A stretch of 46,979 nucleotides of DNA, from positions 1-46,979 of the forward strand of contig CAZLQL010000006.1 in the NCBI GenBank assembly GCA_964561875.1, in the 5' to 3' direction. This document shows positions 7,814 to 16,812 of this stretch, in pieces (positions within the stretch are counted from its first letter, which is position 1; each line of letters opens with the position of its first letter). The notes beneath the pieces were generated by a model that searched no databases, was not told where the DNA came from, and saw nothing but the letters and a program-made list of their open reading frames with translations. Both the position numbers and the translations under genes were made by a program. The DNA is from CAIOGI01 sp964561875 (GTDB lineage Bacteria > Patescibacteriota > Minisyncoccia > Phycocordibacterales > PALSA-1337).

Positions 7814-9160
7814 TTATAACATAGATCTAATCTGGGAAATTTCTTCCAAAAGAACATTGTTTGATTTCATCTCCTCTTTTATCTTTTCACATGAGTGTAT
7901 AACTGTAGTGTGGTCTCTCCTACCCATCTTCTCACCTATCGATGGAAATGAAATATTCAAATCCTCTCTTAATATATACATTATTACCTGTCTTGGTTTA
8001 ACAACTTCTTTCTTTCTGGTTTTATCATAAACACTTTCTTCGTCCACATTATAAAAACCAGAAACAATCTTTACTACATCTTTAATAGATATGTTTTTCT
8101 TTGGTTTTGCATTGTTTTTTATAAGGTTCTTTATTTCAAGTATGGTTAGAGGTCGGTTTTTGAGCTGAGTTTGGCAAACGACTGCATTTGCCACACCTTC
8201 CAACTCTCTAACATTGCTTTCTATTGTTGTTGCTAAGAATTCTATTATTTCATCAGTTATTATAATGTTATTTGAAAGTATTTTAGCTTTTAGTATAGCC
8301 ATTCTAGACTCTTGATCTGGAGTTGGAATATCTATTATCATTCCCATACTGAAACGAGACTTTAACCTCTCTTCCAATCCTGGTATAAAGTGAGGGTGTT
8401 TATCAGACGAGAATACTAACTGTCTATTTGTATCATGGAATGTATTGAATAAATGGAATAGTTCCTCTTGAAACTTTTCTTTGCTAGCAAAGAATTGAAC
8501 ATCATCCATTATAATAACGTCGTATTTTCTGTATTTCTCTTTGAATTGCTGAGCTTTATTACTCTGTAGTGCTGTAAAGTATTCAGAACCAAACCTTTCT
8601 GATGTTAAATAGAATACTTTTTTATGAGGATGTTCTTTCTTTATATGGTTGCCTACTGCTTGTATAAGGTGTGTTTTACCATGTCCCGCATTTCCATATA
8701 TAAATAGAGGGTTATAAGCTGTTCCAGGACTCTTAACAACCATTTTTGATGCAGCATGAGCGAGTTCGTTGAATGGTCCAACAACAAAATTATCAAAAAT
8801 ATACCTTGGATTTAGATTGTCGTCTTTGTTTATATAGAAATCCTGCAAAGGAATAGATATAGTAGGTGTTGGTTGAGCCTTTTTTCTTTCTTCTACACGT
8901 CTCTTCTCTGATTCTTTGAGTATCACATATTCAAGTCCCCTTACCTGCTCATCCATCTGTCTTAATATTTTTAATATTGTGTTATGAAATTTTGTATACA
9001 ACCAATCTCTAGTAAAAGGATTTGGTACGCCTAGATAAATAACTCCCTCTTCTTGTTTTAGTATGTAGGTATCGTTAAACCAAGTAGAAAAATTTGCTGG
9101 AGAAACAGATGTACTGATTTCTAAAAGAGCATTTTCCCATAATTTATTGTAGTCGTGCAT
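7814..9160 (-). CDS. dnaA: Chromosomal replication initiator DnaA
   Basis: Binds DnaA boxes and opens the origin. At 448 residues it has all four regions: an N-terminal helicase-interaction domain (LWENALLEI, FSTWFNDTYI), a short linker, the AAA+ core with Walker A GNAGHGKTHL and Walker B IIMDDVQFF, and a C-terminal helix-turn-helix with the DnaA signature (GRRDHTTVIHSCEKI). The start at 9160 is preceded by TATAAA six bases upstream, implying a leaderless mRNA. It is divergent from rpmH, and a DnaA-box-like TTATCAACA (9255-9263, minus strand) overlaps the rpmH -35 region, so DnaA could influence this intergenic region. Confidence 0.97.
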   Translation of the reverse strand: MHDYNKLWENALLEISTSVSPANFSTWFNDTYILKQEEGVIYLGVPNPFTRDWLYTKFHNTILKILRQMDEQVRGLEYVILKESEKRRVEERKKAQPTPTISIPLQDFYINKDDNLNPRYIFDNFVVGPFNELAHAASKMVVKSPGTAYNPLFIYGNAGHGKTHLIQAVGNHIKKEHPHKKVFYLTSERFGSEYFTALQSNKAQQFKEKYRKYDVIIMDDVQFFASKEKFQEELFHLFNTFHDTNRQLVFSSDKHPHFIPGLEERLKSRFSMGMIIDIPTPDQESRMAILKAKILSNNIIITDEIIEFLATTIESNVRELEGVANAVVCQTQLKNRPLTILEIKNLIKNNAKPKKNISIKDVVKIVSGFYNVDEESVYDKTRKKEVVKPRQVIMYILREDLNISFPSIGEKMGRRDHTTVIHSCEKIKEEMKSNNVLLEEISQIRSML

Positions 9161-9166
9161 TTTGTT

Positions 9167-9172
9167 TTTATA
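9167..9172 (-). promoter_or_regulatory. dnaA -10 element
   Basis: TATAAA on the minus strand, followed by six bases (AACAAA) and the dnaA ATG. No good -35 element is visible. Confidence 0.4.
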
Positions 9173-9256
9173 AATTTAAGAAAAATAAATTAAAAAGATA
9201 ATACTAGTATATACTGGATTAAAAAATAGCAAACTTGTGCAAGTTTAATAAACATG

Positions 9257-9285
9257 TTGATAACTTATAGATTATGGTATATAGT
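9257..9285 (+). promoter_or_regulatory. rpmH-rnpA-yidC promoter
   Basis: TTGATA (9257-9262), exactly 17 bases, TATAGT (9280-9285), then nine bases to the rpmH ATG. The predicted start leaves a leader of about three bases. The -35 overlaps a DnaA-box-like 9-mer. Confidence 0.65.
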
Positions 9286-9294
9286 ACTTTCACT

Positions 9295-9429
9295 ATGTCA
9301 TTTACATATCAACCAAAGAAAAGAAAGCGCGCAAAGTCACATGGTTTTCTAGTTAGAACAAAAACAAGTGGCGGAAGAAATGTACTAAAGCGCAGAAGAA
9401 CTAAAGGTAGAAAGAAAATAGCTATTTAA
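9295..9429 (+). CDS. rpmH: 50S ribosomal protein bL34
   Basis: A 44-residue, very basic ribosomal protein that I translated directly from the sequence: it begins MSFTYQPKKRKRAKSHGFL and contains the L34 core RTKTSGGRNVLKRRRTKGR. It is the first gene of the conserved rpmH-rnpA-yidC group beside dnaA, and rnpA begins one base after its stop. The bL34 fold is a short helix-turn-helix that sits in 23S rRNA. The identification rests on the motif and the gene order and is strong despite the small size. Confidence 0.96.
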   Translation: MSFTYQPKKRKRAKSHGFLVRTKTSGGRNVLKRRRTKGRKKIAI

Positions 9430-9430
9430 T

Positions 9431-9766
9431 ATGCTTTCTAAGAGTAATAGGCTAACAAAATCAGCTTTTATGTTGGTCATGGATAAGGGTTTACCCTACC
9501 ACTCTCCTATTGCAGTATTAAAAATACTTAAAACCCATGGCACACATGGTTTTTCTGTATCTGTTTCAAAAAAAGTTTCAAAGAGTGCTGTGGGTAGAAA
9601 TAAGATTAGGAGAAGAGTGTATTCTATAATCAAGACTTTTATTACTAAGATAAACGGTGATATATCAGGGCTTGTTATTATGAAATCAGGCTCAGAAAAA
9701 CTATCTTTCAATGATTTGCAGGAACAAATTAAAAATATTTTTGTTAAATCAGGTATTTTAAAGTAG
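9431..9766 (+). CDS. rnpA: Ribonuclease P protein component
   Basis: The small basic protein cofactor of the RNase P ribozyme, which trims tRNA 5' ends. The 111-residue protein contains the family core FSVSVSKKVSKSAVGRNKIR, the RNR-type motif characteristic of RnpA. It starts one base after the rpmH stop, and yidC starts nine bases after it, so the three genes form one unit. The RNA partner (rnpB) was not recognised in this window. Confidence 0.95.
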   Translation: MLSKSNRLTKSAFMLVMDKGLPYHSPIAVLKILKTHGTHGFSVSVSKKVSKSAVGRNKIRRRVYSIIKTFITKINGDISGLVIMKSGSEKLSFNDLQEQIKNIFVKSGILK

Positions 9767-9769
9767 AAT
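9764..9769 (+). promoter_or_regulatory. Possible internal yidC -10 element
   Basis: TAGAAT overlaps the rnpA stop codon and ends six bases before the yidC ATG, the spacing seen at other unit starts. It lacks the TGn extension and a clear -35. Confidence 0.25.
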
Positions 9770-9775
9770 AGTTGT

Positions 9776-10495
9776 ATGTTCTCATTTATATATCATGATC
9801 TTATATTTAACCCACTTTACAATGGGCTGATTTTTTTAATGGACGTTTTCCCATGGATGGATGCGGGTGTGGCCGTAATTATATTTACTATAATAGTCAG
9901 ACTAATACTCTTCCCTCTTTCAAAGAAATCTATAATTACTCAGGTTAGAATGAAAGAAGTAGAACCTGAACTCGCAAAGATAAGACAAAAGACAGGTGAT
10001 GATAGACAAGCCCAGGCTTTGCAGACCATGGCTTTATATAAACAAAAAGGTATAAGCCCATTCTCAAGTTTCTTTCTATTGTTTCTACAGTTACCTATCG
10101 TGTATGCACTATACTCTATATTTATACATTCAGGTTTACCAAAGGTAGATGAGACACTTCTATATAGTTTTGTGGCAATACCAAGCGTAAATATGCATTT
10201 CTTAGGTTTTGTTGATATAAGTGTAAGAAATATAGCAATGTCAGTTATTGCTTCTATATCTCAATTTCTACAATTACACTTTTCTCCAGCTACAAGAACC
10301 ATAAAAACTGTTCCAAATTCCAACAATCCTGCTGATATAGCTCAAAACATGACAAAAAATATGAAATTCTTCTTTCCTATAATGGTTTTTCTTATCTCAT
10401 ACAAGATATCTTCAGTTGTCGCTCTTTATTGGACAGTTACTAGTTTGTTTACACTAGCACAAGAGGTTTACGTTAGAAGATTTCACCTAAGATAG
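9776..10495 (+). CDS. yidC: Membrane protein insertase YidC
   Basis: Inserts and folds membrane proteins, with or without the Sec translocon. The 239-residue protein is the short Gram-positive/Oxa1 type without the large periplasmic domain of Proteobacteria. The conserved core is visible: helix 1 (GVAVIIFTIIVRLILFPLSK) carries the arginine expected in the hydrophilic groove, followed by a cytoplasmic hairpin rich in charged residues and a second helix at FLLFLQLPIVYALYSIF. Its stop at 10495 abuts the stop of the convergent gene at 10496 with no intervening base. Confidence 0.95.
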   Translation: MFSFIYHDLIFNPLYNGLIFLMDVFPWMDAGVAVIIFTIIVRLILFPLSKKSIITQVRMKEVEPELAKIRQKTGDDRQAQALQTMALYKQKGISPFSSFFLLFLQLPIVYALYSIFIHSGLPKVDETLLYSFVAIPSVNMHFLGFVDISVRNIAMSVIASISQFLQLHFSPATRTIKTVPNSNNPADIAQNMTKNMKFFFPIMVFLISYKISSVVALYWTVTSLFTLAQEVYVRRFHLR

Positions 10496-11740
10496 CTATT
10501 TGTTTAGATCAAGCACCCAAAGACTCAAATCATACTTATTTATAAAGTATAGGTTATTTTCTTTTTGATCCAGCTTTAGATTTACAGCATCTATTATAGT
10601 GTCAGATGTTACTAGTGGGTTTGCAAGCATATGTACTTCACCTGTGTCTGTATCTATGTGCCATATTTGATCTATGAACGATACATTCCCTCTGTACCAA
10701 TCATCAGGATAATTACCATCTTTAAAAGATGTAGGAACTGCACAATACGCTTCATTTTTTCTTATATTACTCCAAACACATTTTTCAGGTAGTGTATTAA
10801 AAACTGTTTCTACAGTACTACCCTTGGATAAATCATACACATATGTTTTAAGACCATTATTTACACTCTTTGAATACATCACTTTCTTTAAGTCCAAACT
10901 AGGTTTTGTGGAAAAACCATTGCTGCCTGTAAGTATTTTGTTTATTGCACCAGTTTTTGTGTCTATTGCGTACATATAACCAAAAGAAGCACTCGATGAT
11001 TTTGTTGTTAGAGTTACAAAGCCTTCAGTTGGCCACTCTACCTTTACTTGAGTCATAGGCGTATCAAATAGTTTTATCCTTTTTGTTTCATCAAAATTTG
11101 ATATGTATCCTATACCACCACCATTTTCAATATTAAAGGTAAATATCCTATCCCCTTTTGGCGAAACTGCTATTTGCGATATATTGCTCGATAGGAATTT
11201 ACCTTTTATTTCATACTTTGTTGTATCTGGAGTACTAGATGAATTTTTTATGCTTTTTATTTCACCAAAAAAATTTACTATATTGTCACTATCTGCTTTT
11301 ATATATCTAAATACAACTTGGTTTAGATTTTTATTCCAATAACTCTCATAAACTCTAGGTATGGTAGTGTTCGATATCTTTTCTGGATTTGTAGAAGTTG
11401 CCCCTATTTCATATACATGCCCAAGACCTCTATCTACATATCTCAATACTGTAGAACTTGCTGACATACCTCCTACTGGTGTGTCGCTAATCTTTCTTAA
11501 TTTTGCCAAAGGTCTATCTTCTACAGTTTGTGTATTTTTAACTGTACTAGAACCGGTATTTGAATTATTGTTCGTTACTAAAATACTACTTCTACTGAAA
11601 GGGTTGAAGCCTTGGACTATAGACTGAGGATCTACTTTTTTTGTACTGTCACTATTACTTCTTAAAAAGAACCAGTAATAGGCCCCGGCTAATACTGCAA
11701 TAATAAACAATATTATAGATATAGTTGTTATTTTTTTCAT
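10496..11740 (-). CDS. Membrane-anchored propeller-like protein of the T4SS locus
   Basis: The 414-residue product starts with an uncleaved anchor helix (about residues 5-27, IILFIIAVLAGAYYWFFL) and a Ser/Asn/Thr-rich linker. About 300 residues of short repeated blades follow (for example QIAVSPKGDRIFTF, VKVEWPTEGFVTLTT, GYMYAIDTKTGAI, QIWHIDTDTGEVHML), reminiscent of WD40/TolB beta-propellers. No exact family is recognised. Its ATG overlaps the stop of the pilin-like gene (ATGA), so it is the last gene of the leftward secretion locus. It probably faces the outside of the cytoplasmic membrane as a scaffold or envelope-binding component; that role is inference. Confidence 0.75.
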   Translation of the reverse strand: MKKITTISIILFIIAVLAGAYYWFFLRSNSDSTKKVDPQSIVQGFNPFSRSSILVTNNNSNTGSSTVKNTQTVEDRPLAKLRKISDTPVGGMSASSTVLRYVDRGLGHVYEIGATSTNPEKISNTTIPRVYESYWNKNLNQVVFRYIKADSDNIVNFFGEIKSIKNSSSTPDTTKYEIKGKFLSSNISQIAVSPKGDRIFTFNIENGGGIGYISNFDETKRIKLFDTPMTQVKVEWPTEGFVTLTTKSSSASFGYMYAIDTKTGAINKILTGSNGFSTKPSLDLKKVMYSKSVNNGLKTYVYDLSKGSTVETVFNTLPEKCVWSNIRKNEAYCAVPTSFKDGNYPDDWYRGNVSFIDQIWHIDTDTGEVHMLANPLVTSDTIIDAVNLKLDQKENNLYFINKYDLSLWVLDLNK

Positions 11741-12831
11741 TGTTTTTTACCAAGAATAATATTTATTTTATTGATTCTTGATTTTAGAATCTCACTGTAT
11801 AATTTATCAATCTCAGTATTACCGGTTCCTGAGTCTTTAACTGCTTCATACTCTTTTCTTAAATCCACAAGATAAGCACCGTAATTCCCAGCGTCCTTCT
11901 GCTTGTTTATGAGTAACATAAGATCTTGCTCTTTTTTTATTTGGTCGTTAAAAAACTTATTTTCTTTATCTATACTTTGCTTGTCTTCTATTCCCATTTT
12001 CGGTGTATATTTACTGTATGTTTCACTTATGGGTAATAAGGTTTGTTTTAATTCATCATCAGCGTTGAAAGTTGCCAAAGAATTTAGTGCGGATTTTTTA
12101 TAATTATTTGAATCGTCAATTATTGATATTGAATTTTTAAAACTAGAAAGCGCTATTGCTCTGTATATCTCTTTACTTTGCTCTGATTCTAGAGCTTTTG
12201 ATTCAACTTTCAATTTTTCTAAATCTGTTTTTAATTGATAAAGTTCTTCTGGGTCAGTAGTATCCTTTATTTTTTGTTCCAAATCTGCAATGGCTACATT
12301 TTTTTTATCTTTATTGTCTTGTATAGTACCTATGTTTCTAAGCGATTCTAGCGAGATTTTTTCCATATCGCTCGCTAACTGGTTTTTAAATTCATCGACA
12401 TTCTCAGCCTTTAGGTTTTGTACATTTATAGGTTCTATATCGACACCGAGTTGTACTAGTCTAGGGTCTATAGTTTGTAATACTAGATACGATACCAAGA
12501 CACCTCCTAGACCTAGTGCTGCATTTTTCATTTTATCTTTTGCAGAGCTCTTGCTTGTAAAAGATTCTGCAAACATATATTCAAATCCTCCAATTATCAT
12601 CATTACTACAGTTAAAAATACAGCTAGAGCTATGGAAAATCTATATACATATCCTACATACCCATCAAAAGGTATTGTTTCTATTGTTGTACTTATACAA
12701 TTTGTACCACCACCTTCTATACATGGCAAAGGTTCGAGGAGTTTATAATCCTCAACTATTTTTGCTTGAACATCACTTACTCCCAAGAGTAGAATTGTTA
12801 TAGCTATTATAAATACTAGTATTTTTTTCAT
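11737..12831 (-). CDS. TrbC/VirB2-like pilin protein with coiled-coil extension
   Basis: The N-terminus is a signal peptide (MKKILVFIIAITILLLGVSD, cleavage near VQA). Two hydrophobic helices follow (about 64-87 and 107-122), separated by a short polar loop, the hallmark of VirB2/TrbC pilins: VVMMIIGGFEYMFAES then GLGGVLVSYLVLQTID. Unlike classical pilins of about 100 residues, this one has a charged, helical tail of about 230 residues, likely coiled coil. It sits between an Ig-like secreted protein and the propeller-like protein. The tail could form a structural extension or be processed off. Confidence 0.75.
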   Translation of the reverse strand: MKKILVFIIAITILLLGVSDVQAKIVEDYKLLEPLPCIEGGGTNCISTTIETIPFDGYVGYVYRFSIALAVFLTVVMMIIGGFEYMFAESFTSKSSAKDKMKNAALGLGGVLVSYLVLQTIDPRLVQLGVDIEPINVQNLKAENVDEFKNQLASDMEKISLESLRNIGTIQDNKDKKNVAIADLEQKIKDTTDPEELYQLKTDLEKLKVESKALESEQSKEIYRAIALSSFKNSISIIDDSNNYKKSALNSLATFNADDELKQTLLPISETYSKYTPKMGIEDKQSIDKENKFFNDQIKKEQDLMLLINKQKDAGNYGAYLVDLRKEYEAVKDSGTGNTEIDKLYSEILKSRINKINIILGKKQ

Positions 12832-12833
12832 AT

Positions 12834-13850
12834 TTAAAATGTTATGTTATTTTCACTTTTTGATTTATTGAAAAATACATCAATCTGTTTCTTTGCTCCT
12901 TGAAGAATATTGTCTACCCCTCTTATTTCCAAAGATATACTCGATCTTCCTTCAGAATTTTGGTTTGTCCTAAGTGTTATATTATCATTATTTTTCAAAT
13001 CAGTTTGTTCTATACTGTTTATACTCCAAATTCTAGAAACATCAGAATTCTTTTTTTTATTAAAATAGTAAGGAACAGACAATACACTCAATTCATTATT
13101 TTTAAGTACTTTATTGTCTGATAGTGCACTATTATAATAAACACCATATAGAGGATCTTCTTCGTATAGTGAAATACTAGGATCACCCGGTGCAAGTGCT
13201 ATAGTTGAAACACTCTTTTGGTTACCATCTCTGCTCAATATTTCTACTTCTATATTCAAATCTACAGGCAATTCATCTTTTATTAATAATGTTTGTTTGC
13301 CATATCCAGATTGATCCTGCATCACCCTGTTGTTTACAGTCCACTTATATGAGAGAGACTTAGGATCAGCCTCTCTACCCTGGTTTCCTTGCATGTGGGG
13401 AATCGCTATTATCTTTATTGTGTTTTGATATGAAAAGAGTGATTTACCTTCATAAAATGGAGGTATAAAACCATCTGTTTCCCACACTAGATCTGTGTCA
13501 CTTGATTTTACATTTATACCCTTTTTTATCTCTCTACCATCTACTGTAGATATTATAGCTATTATATTTGAAACCTTGCCTATAGGTGGGGCTATGATAT
13601 TTAGCTTATTTATACCAACACCTTTAGATACAGTTTTACCTCCAACTTGCCAGACTATGTTTGAAGAATTTAGGTCTATATTGTAGCTAACGAGTTTTAT
13701 AATCGCGTTTTTACCTGGTACGGGTGTTTCAGGGTCGATACTAATACTTACACTATCTATAGGGTTTGGAGCCTGAGCTTTTCCTATCACTGGAAAAACC
13801 ATAATCAATAAAAATACTATAAATATAAATTGTCTTATGAAGAAGTTCAT
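12834..13850 (-). CDS. Secreted Ig-like domain protein of the T4SS locus
   Basis: 338 residues with a clear signal peptide (FIVFLLIMVFPVIGKAQA) and a mature part made of beta-sandwich repeats of Ig or PKD type. Examples are SISIDPETPVPGKNAII with IVWQVGGKTV, and SLSYKWTVNNRVM with LNIEVEIL, the alternating W and acidic pattern of such folds. No membrane helix follows, so the protein should be released or held by partners outside the membrane. It has its own promoter (13858-13866), and two bases separate its stop from the pilin-like gene. Likely a surface or adhesin component of the apparatus; the exact role is unknown. Confidence 0.7.
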   Translation of the reverse strand: MNFFIRQFIFIVFLLIMVFPVIGKAQAPNPIDSVSISIDPETPVPGKNAIIKLVSYNIDLNSSNIVWQVGGKTVSKGVGINKLNIIAPPIGKVSNIIAIISTVDGREIKKGINVKSSDTDLVWETDGFIPPFYEGKSLFSYQNTIKIIAIPHMQGNQGREADPKSLSYKWTVNNRVMQDQSGYGKQTLLIKDELPVDLNIEVEILSRDGNQKSVSTIALAPGDPSISLYEEDPLYGVYYNSALSDNKVLKNNELSVLSVPYYFNKKKNSDVSRIWSINSIEQTDLKNNDNITLRTNQNSEGRSSISLEIRGVDNILQGAKKQIDVFFNKSKSENNITF

Positions 13851-13857
13851 CTATTAT

Positions 13858-13866
13858 ATTTTATCA
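13858..13866 (-). promoter_or_regulatory. Extended -10 for the Ig-like/pilin/propeller unit
   Basis: Minus-strand TGA TAAAAT, seven bases before the ATG at 13850. It would let the surface-exposed genes be transcribed separately from the ATPase genes. Confidence 0.5.
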
Positions 13867-13905
13867 TATTTATACTCAATAAATGAGTGGATTTCCTCAA
13901 TTTTA

Positions 13906-14319
13906 TTACTCTGTTAGTCTTGGAGGTCTAGAACCGTCTATATTTAAAGGTATTCTAGCAATAGGTCTTTTTGGTATTATCTTTTTATTTACAATATTTG
14001 TAACAGAAATACCAGTTTTCTTCTCTATTTTTGTTAAAAATACAATAATAACCATACAAACAACAATAGATGGTAGAGATTGTATTATGGGTATAAGTTC
14101 AGCAATAAAAGACACTATAGATGGAGCAAATCTCCTCCAATTGATAATACCCATACCTTTTTTCCAAAAGTACACTGTTATAAAAGTCCAAAATAATGGA
14201 CCAACAAAATCCCCTACAAGCGGAATAAGGGTAGACAAATCGGCAACTAAAGCTAATAGGATTAAAAATATACTCTCTTTAGTACCCAAATCTCCTTTTT
14301 TATTACCATTATCTTCCAT
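13906..14319 (-). CDS. Small multi-spanning membrane protein of the T4SS locus
   Basis: 137 residues: a short charged N-terminus, then three to four hydrophobic segments (ESIFLILLALVADLSTLI, DFVGPLFWTFITVYFW, IVSFIAELIPIIQSL, IVVCMVIIVFLT) and a basic tail. No family is recognised. It starts four bases after the VirB4 stop, indicating translation in the same unit. The rightward frame over the same bases (13883-14359) is a shadow. By position it may be an inner-membrane component next to the VirB4 ATPase. Confidence 0.75.
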   Translation of the reverse strand: MEDNGNKKGDLGTKESIFLILLALVADLSTLIPLVGDFVGPLFWTFITVYFWKKGMGIINWRRFAPSIVSFIAELIPIIQSLPSIVVCMVIIVFLTKIEKKTGISVTNIVNKKIIPKRPIARIPLNIDGSRPPRLTE

Positions 14320-14323
14320 GTAC

Positions 14324-16171
14324 CTATTTTATCCTATTTCCCTCCGCAAGTGTTGCTGATTCACTTTCTTCCAAATCTTTCTTTGCTCTTTTTATGGCCA
14401 ATACTTGGGCTGGGTTTGTTGTAATGATCTGATCTTCTGTATATGAAGCTACTATTTTTAAAGCAACGTGTTTTAGACCAACAAAGAATATACCCTCCCC
14501 TACATCCGATTCTAGCAATAGGTATTTTTCTTCATCTGTAAGATTGAATGTTTTTTGAATATTATCTATTGATGATGGAGACTGTTTCAAAAGAATTTGA
14601 ATAGATGAGTTTGTAATTATCGGTAAACCATATGGAGATTTCAAGAAATCATCTACGTCTTGTGTGATAGTTGCTAGTCCCAAATAGTATTTTCTACCTC
14701 TTTTTGCAAGACCTAGTAAGAAAGAAGCTGTGTCTTCGGATTTCATCATCCACCAAGCCTCATCTATCACTAGAAGTCTTTTCTTTAGATTTTTTCTAAC
14801 AGCATTCCATATATAATGTGTAACTATATACATAGCCACAGGTTTCAATTCATCCTCCATATCTCTAAGTGAAAATACTACAAACTTTTTATTTATATCT
14901 ACATTTGAAGGTCGGTTTATAAAGCCAGACCATGTTCCCTTTGTATATTTGCTAAGTCTATCTACTAGTGACTGAGCCCCCTCCATACCTGCTAGTACAA
15001 GTTCGAAATCTGATAGAAGTGGTGGCTCAACATTCTTGAAGTTTGATTCTGCAGTAATATCTTTTAGCGCATATGTTTCTGTAATTGCTCTATCTATGAT
15101 CGCATCCTCTTCTTGAGTCAATCCACCAAGCATTATTCTAAACAATCCGACCAAGTTTATGATATTTGATCTCAATACATCAGCTGGAGACTCGTCTTCT
15201 CTAGCAATAGGAAGATCAAACGGATTTATATGATGTTCTGAATTTAGAGAAATATTAAAATACTTACCACCTGTTGCTTCAGCCATATATTCATACTCTT
15301 TTTCAGGGTCAATAACTATTACTTCTGTATCAAACATCAGTGTTCTAAGTATTTCGAGCTTTGTACAATATGACTTACCTGCACCAGCTTTTGCAAAAGT
15401 CACAGAATTGTAATTTTCTAGAAGAAATCTATCAAAAAGTACTAGTGAAGAATTGTGTCTATTTATTCCATAGAGTATTCCTTTGTCTGAAGTTAGGTCA
15501 AATGATACAAAGGGAAATAGTGATGATAATGGAGATGAATTGAGTTTTGAGTGTACAGATAGTTGATCGTCTGCAATAGGAAGAACACTCTTGTATCCGC
15601 TTTCTTGTTGAAATAGAGCTGGTTTCAAATATACCAATTTTGATTCCAATATAGATTTAATTTCTGATTCCAATTTATCCAATTCTGCACTTGTGTCTCC
15701 ATATATGGTTATATAAACTCCAACATCAAATATTTTTTCTTGAGCTTGCATTAGGTTATCTCTGAGTGCCTCAAGGTCTTGATATGCAGTATCAAGCATA
15801 GGGTCACGAACTAGACCCTTCTCTTCCCTTTGTGATATCTGACTTTGAACCTCAGCAACTTTCTTTTGGAAATGTCTAAGTACTTTTGCTGTATCGACAG
15901 GGTGTATAAAAATAGAAATGTTAAATATTTTATCTAGATTTATGATAGGAGCAAACCAACTTTCTGATAAAAATCTAGGATATGAAATCACAAAGAATGT
16001 TCTAGCTACTTTTTCACCAAGGTTTATTTCTTTTGGGCTTATCTTAAGTGCCGATGGAGCTATAACATCTTTTAGTTCTAGGACGCCAGCTTCATATATC
16101 TCTTGTGGCATAAGAGACACTATTGGATCCTTTTCTTCTTTTTTACCAAGTATTTTACTAAAAAAGCTCAT
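14324..16171 (-). CDS. VirB4/TraC-family secretion ATPase
   Basis: The motor ATPase of type IV secretion. At 615 residues it contains a VirB4-type N-terminal part (about 1-200, EINLGEKVARTFFV), the nucleotide-binding site (AKAGAGKSYCTKLEIL, Walker A), and Walker B LLVIDEAWWMM followed by LAKRGRKYYLGLATITQD, the arrangement typical of VirB4. A separate 210-residue gene just upstream resembles part of the N-terminal half of TraC-type proteins, so the ATPase may be split. It is expected at the inner membrane with PrgI and the VirB6-like channel. Confidence 0.93.
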   Translation of the reverse strand: MSFFSKILGKKEEKDPIVSLMPQEIYEAGVLELKDVIAPSALKISPKEINLGEKVARTFFVISYPRFLSESWFAPIINLDKIFNISIFIHPVDTAKVLRHFQKKVAEVQSQISQREEKGLVRDPMLDTAYQDLEALRDNLMQAQEKIFDVGVYITIYGDTSAELDKLESEIKSILESKLVYLKPALFQQESGYKSVLPIADDQLSVHSKLNSSPLSSLFPFVSFDLTSDKGILYGINRHNSSLVLFDRFLLENYNSVTFAKAGAGKSYCTKLEILRTLMFDTEVIVIDPEKEYEYMAEATGGKYFNISLNSEHHINPFDLPIAREDESPADVLRSNIINLVGLFRIMLGGLTQEEDAIIDRAITETYALKDITAESNFKNVEPPLLSDFELVLAGMEGAQSLVDRLSKYTKGTWSGFINRPSNVDINKKFVVFSLRDMEDELKPVAMYIVTHYIWNAVRKNLKKRLLVIDEAWWMMKSEDTASFLLGLAKRGRKYYLGLATITQDVDDFLKSPYGLPIITNSSIQILLKQSPSSIDNIQKTFNLTDEEKYLLLESDVGEGIFFVGLKHVALKIVASYTEDQIITTNPAQVLAIKRAKKDLEESESATLAEGNRIK

Positions 16172-16179
16172 ATTTTTAT

Positions 16180-16812
16180 TTAATTTATTTGAATAGGTTT
16201 CTCAGTTTCACCTGGATTGAATATCTTATAATACAATTCTACCACCTCTTCTGTTCCAAGCTCAGCAACTCTTATTCCACATCTCACTAGTCCTTGTTCT
16301 ACAACCCCTACTCTCTGCTCTAGTTGGCTTCTATATTCATCAAATTCGCTATTTTCAAGGATCTTTCCTCCATCTTTATTGCCGACGAAGTTTCTCAATG
16401 GATTATTTTTTGAACTTATAACTGGAGGATTGTATGGAATTACTATAAAAAAGCTTTTTGTCATGATGTTTGAATTTTCGACAAAAGTTTTTATAAATTC
16501 TATATATTCTCTAGTTTGGATTTTCATAAGTTCTGTCATCTGCTCCTTGTATCTTTCTTCTAGAAGAGCTATATATGGCCTTATATCTAGTCTTTTTGAT
16601 TGAACAAATATCTGCACAGAGAAATCTAGAGAGTTCAAAAAGTTTTGAAATTGAAATATTATAGAGTTCTGCTCATCTAGGGATTTTAGAGCAAAGTTTA
16701 GAGATGATGCCAATACTAAAGATCTCATAGATCCATCTTTCAGTATAACTACCCCATCTCTTATTTCCTGAATAGGTACGAACTCTTGTGTTGTTTTTGT
16801 TTCTTGTGCCAT
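16180..16812 (-). CDS. TraC N-terminal-domain-like T4SS protein
   Basis: A 210-residue soluble protein between prgI and virB4. It opens with TQEFVPIQEIRDGVVILKDG and SMRSLVLASSLNFALKS, which resembles the start of TraC/VirB4 proteins, where a beta hairpin contacts the membrane partner. It has no Walker motif. Its ATG overlaps the prgI stop by one base (TAATG), and the virB4 gene starts eight bases after its stop. The simplest reading is a separately encoded N-terminal domain of the VirB4 motor. Confidence 0.7.
   Translation of the reverse strand: MAQETKTTQEFVPIQEIRDGVVILKDGSMRSLVLASSLNFALKSLDEQNSIIFQFQNFLNSLDFSVQIFVQSKRLDIRPYIALLEERYKEQMTELMKIQTREYIEFIKTFVENSNIMTKSFFIVIPYNPPVISSKNNPLRNFVGNKDGGKILENSEFDEYRSQLEQRVGVVEQGLVRCGIRVAELGTEEVVELYYKIFNPGETEKPIQIN

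Noticed and set aside
13883..14359. 158-codon rightward frame
   Set aside because: It is the reverse of the small membrane protein gene, which is in close spacing with virB4.
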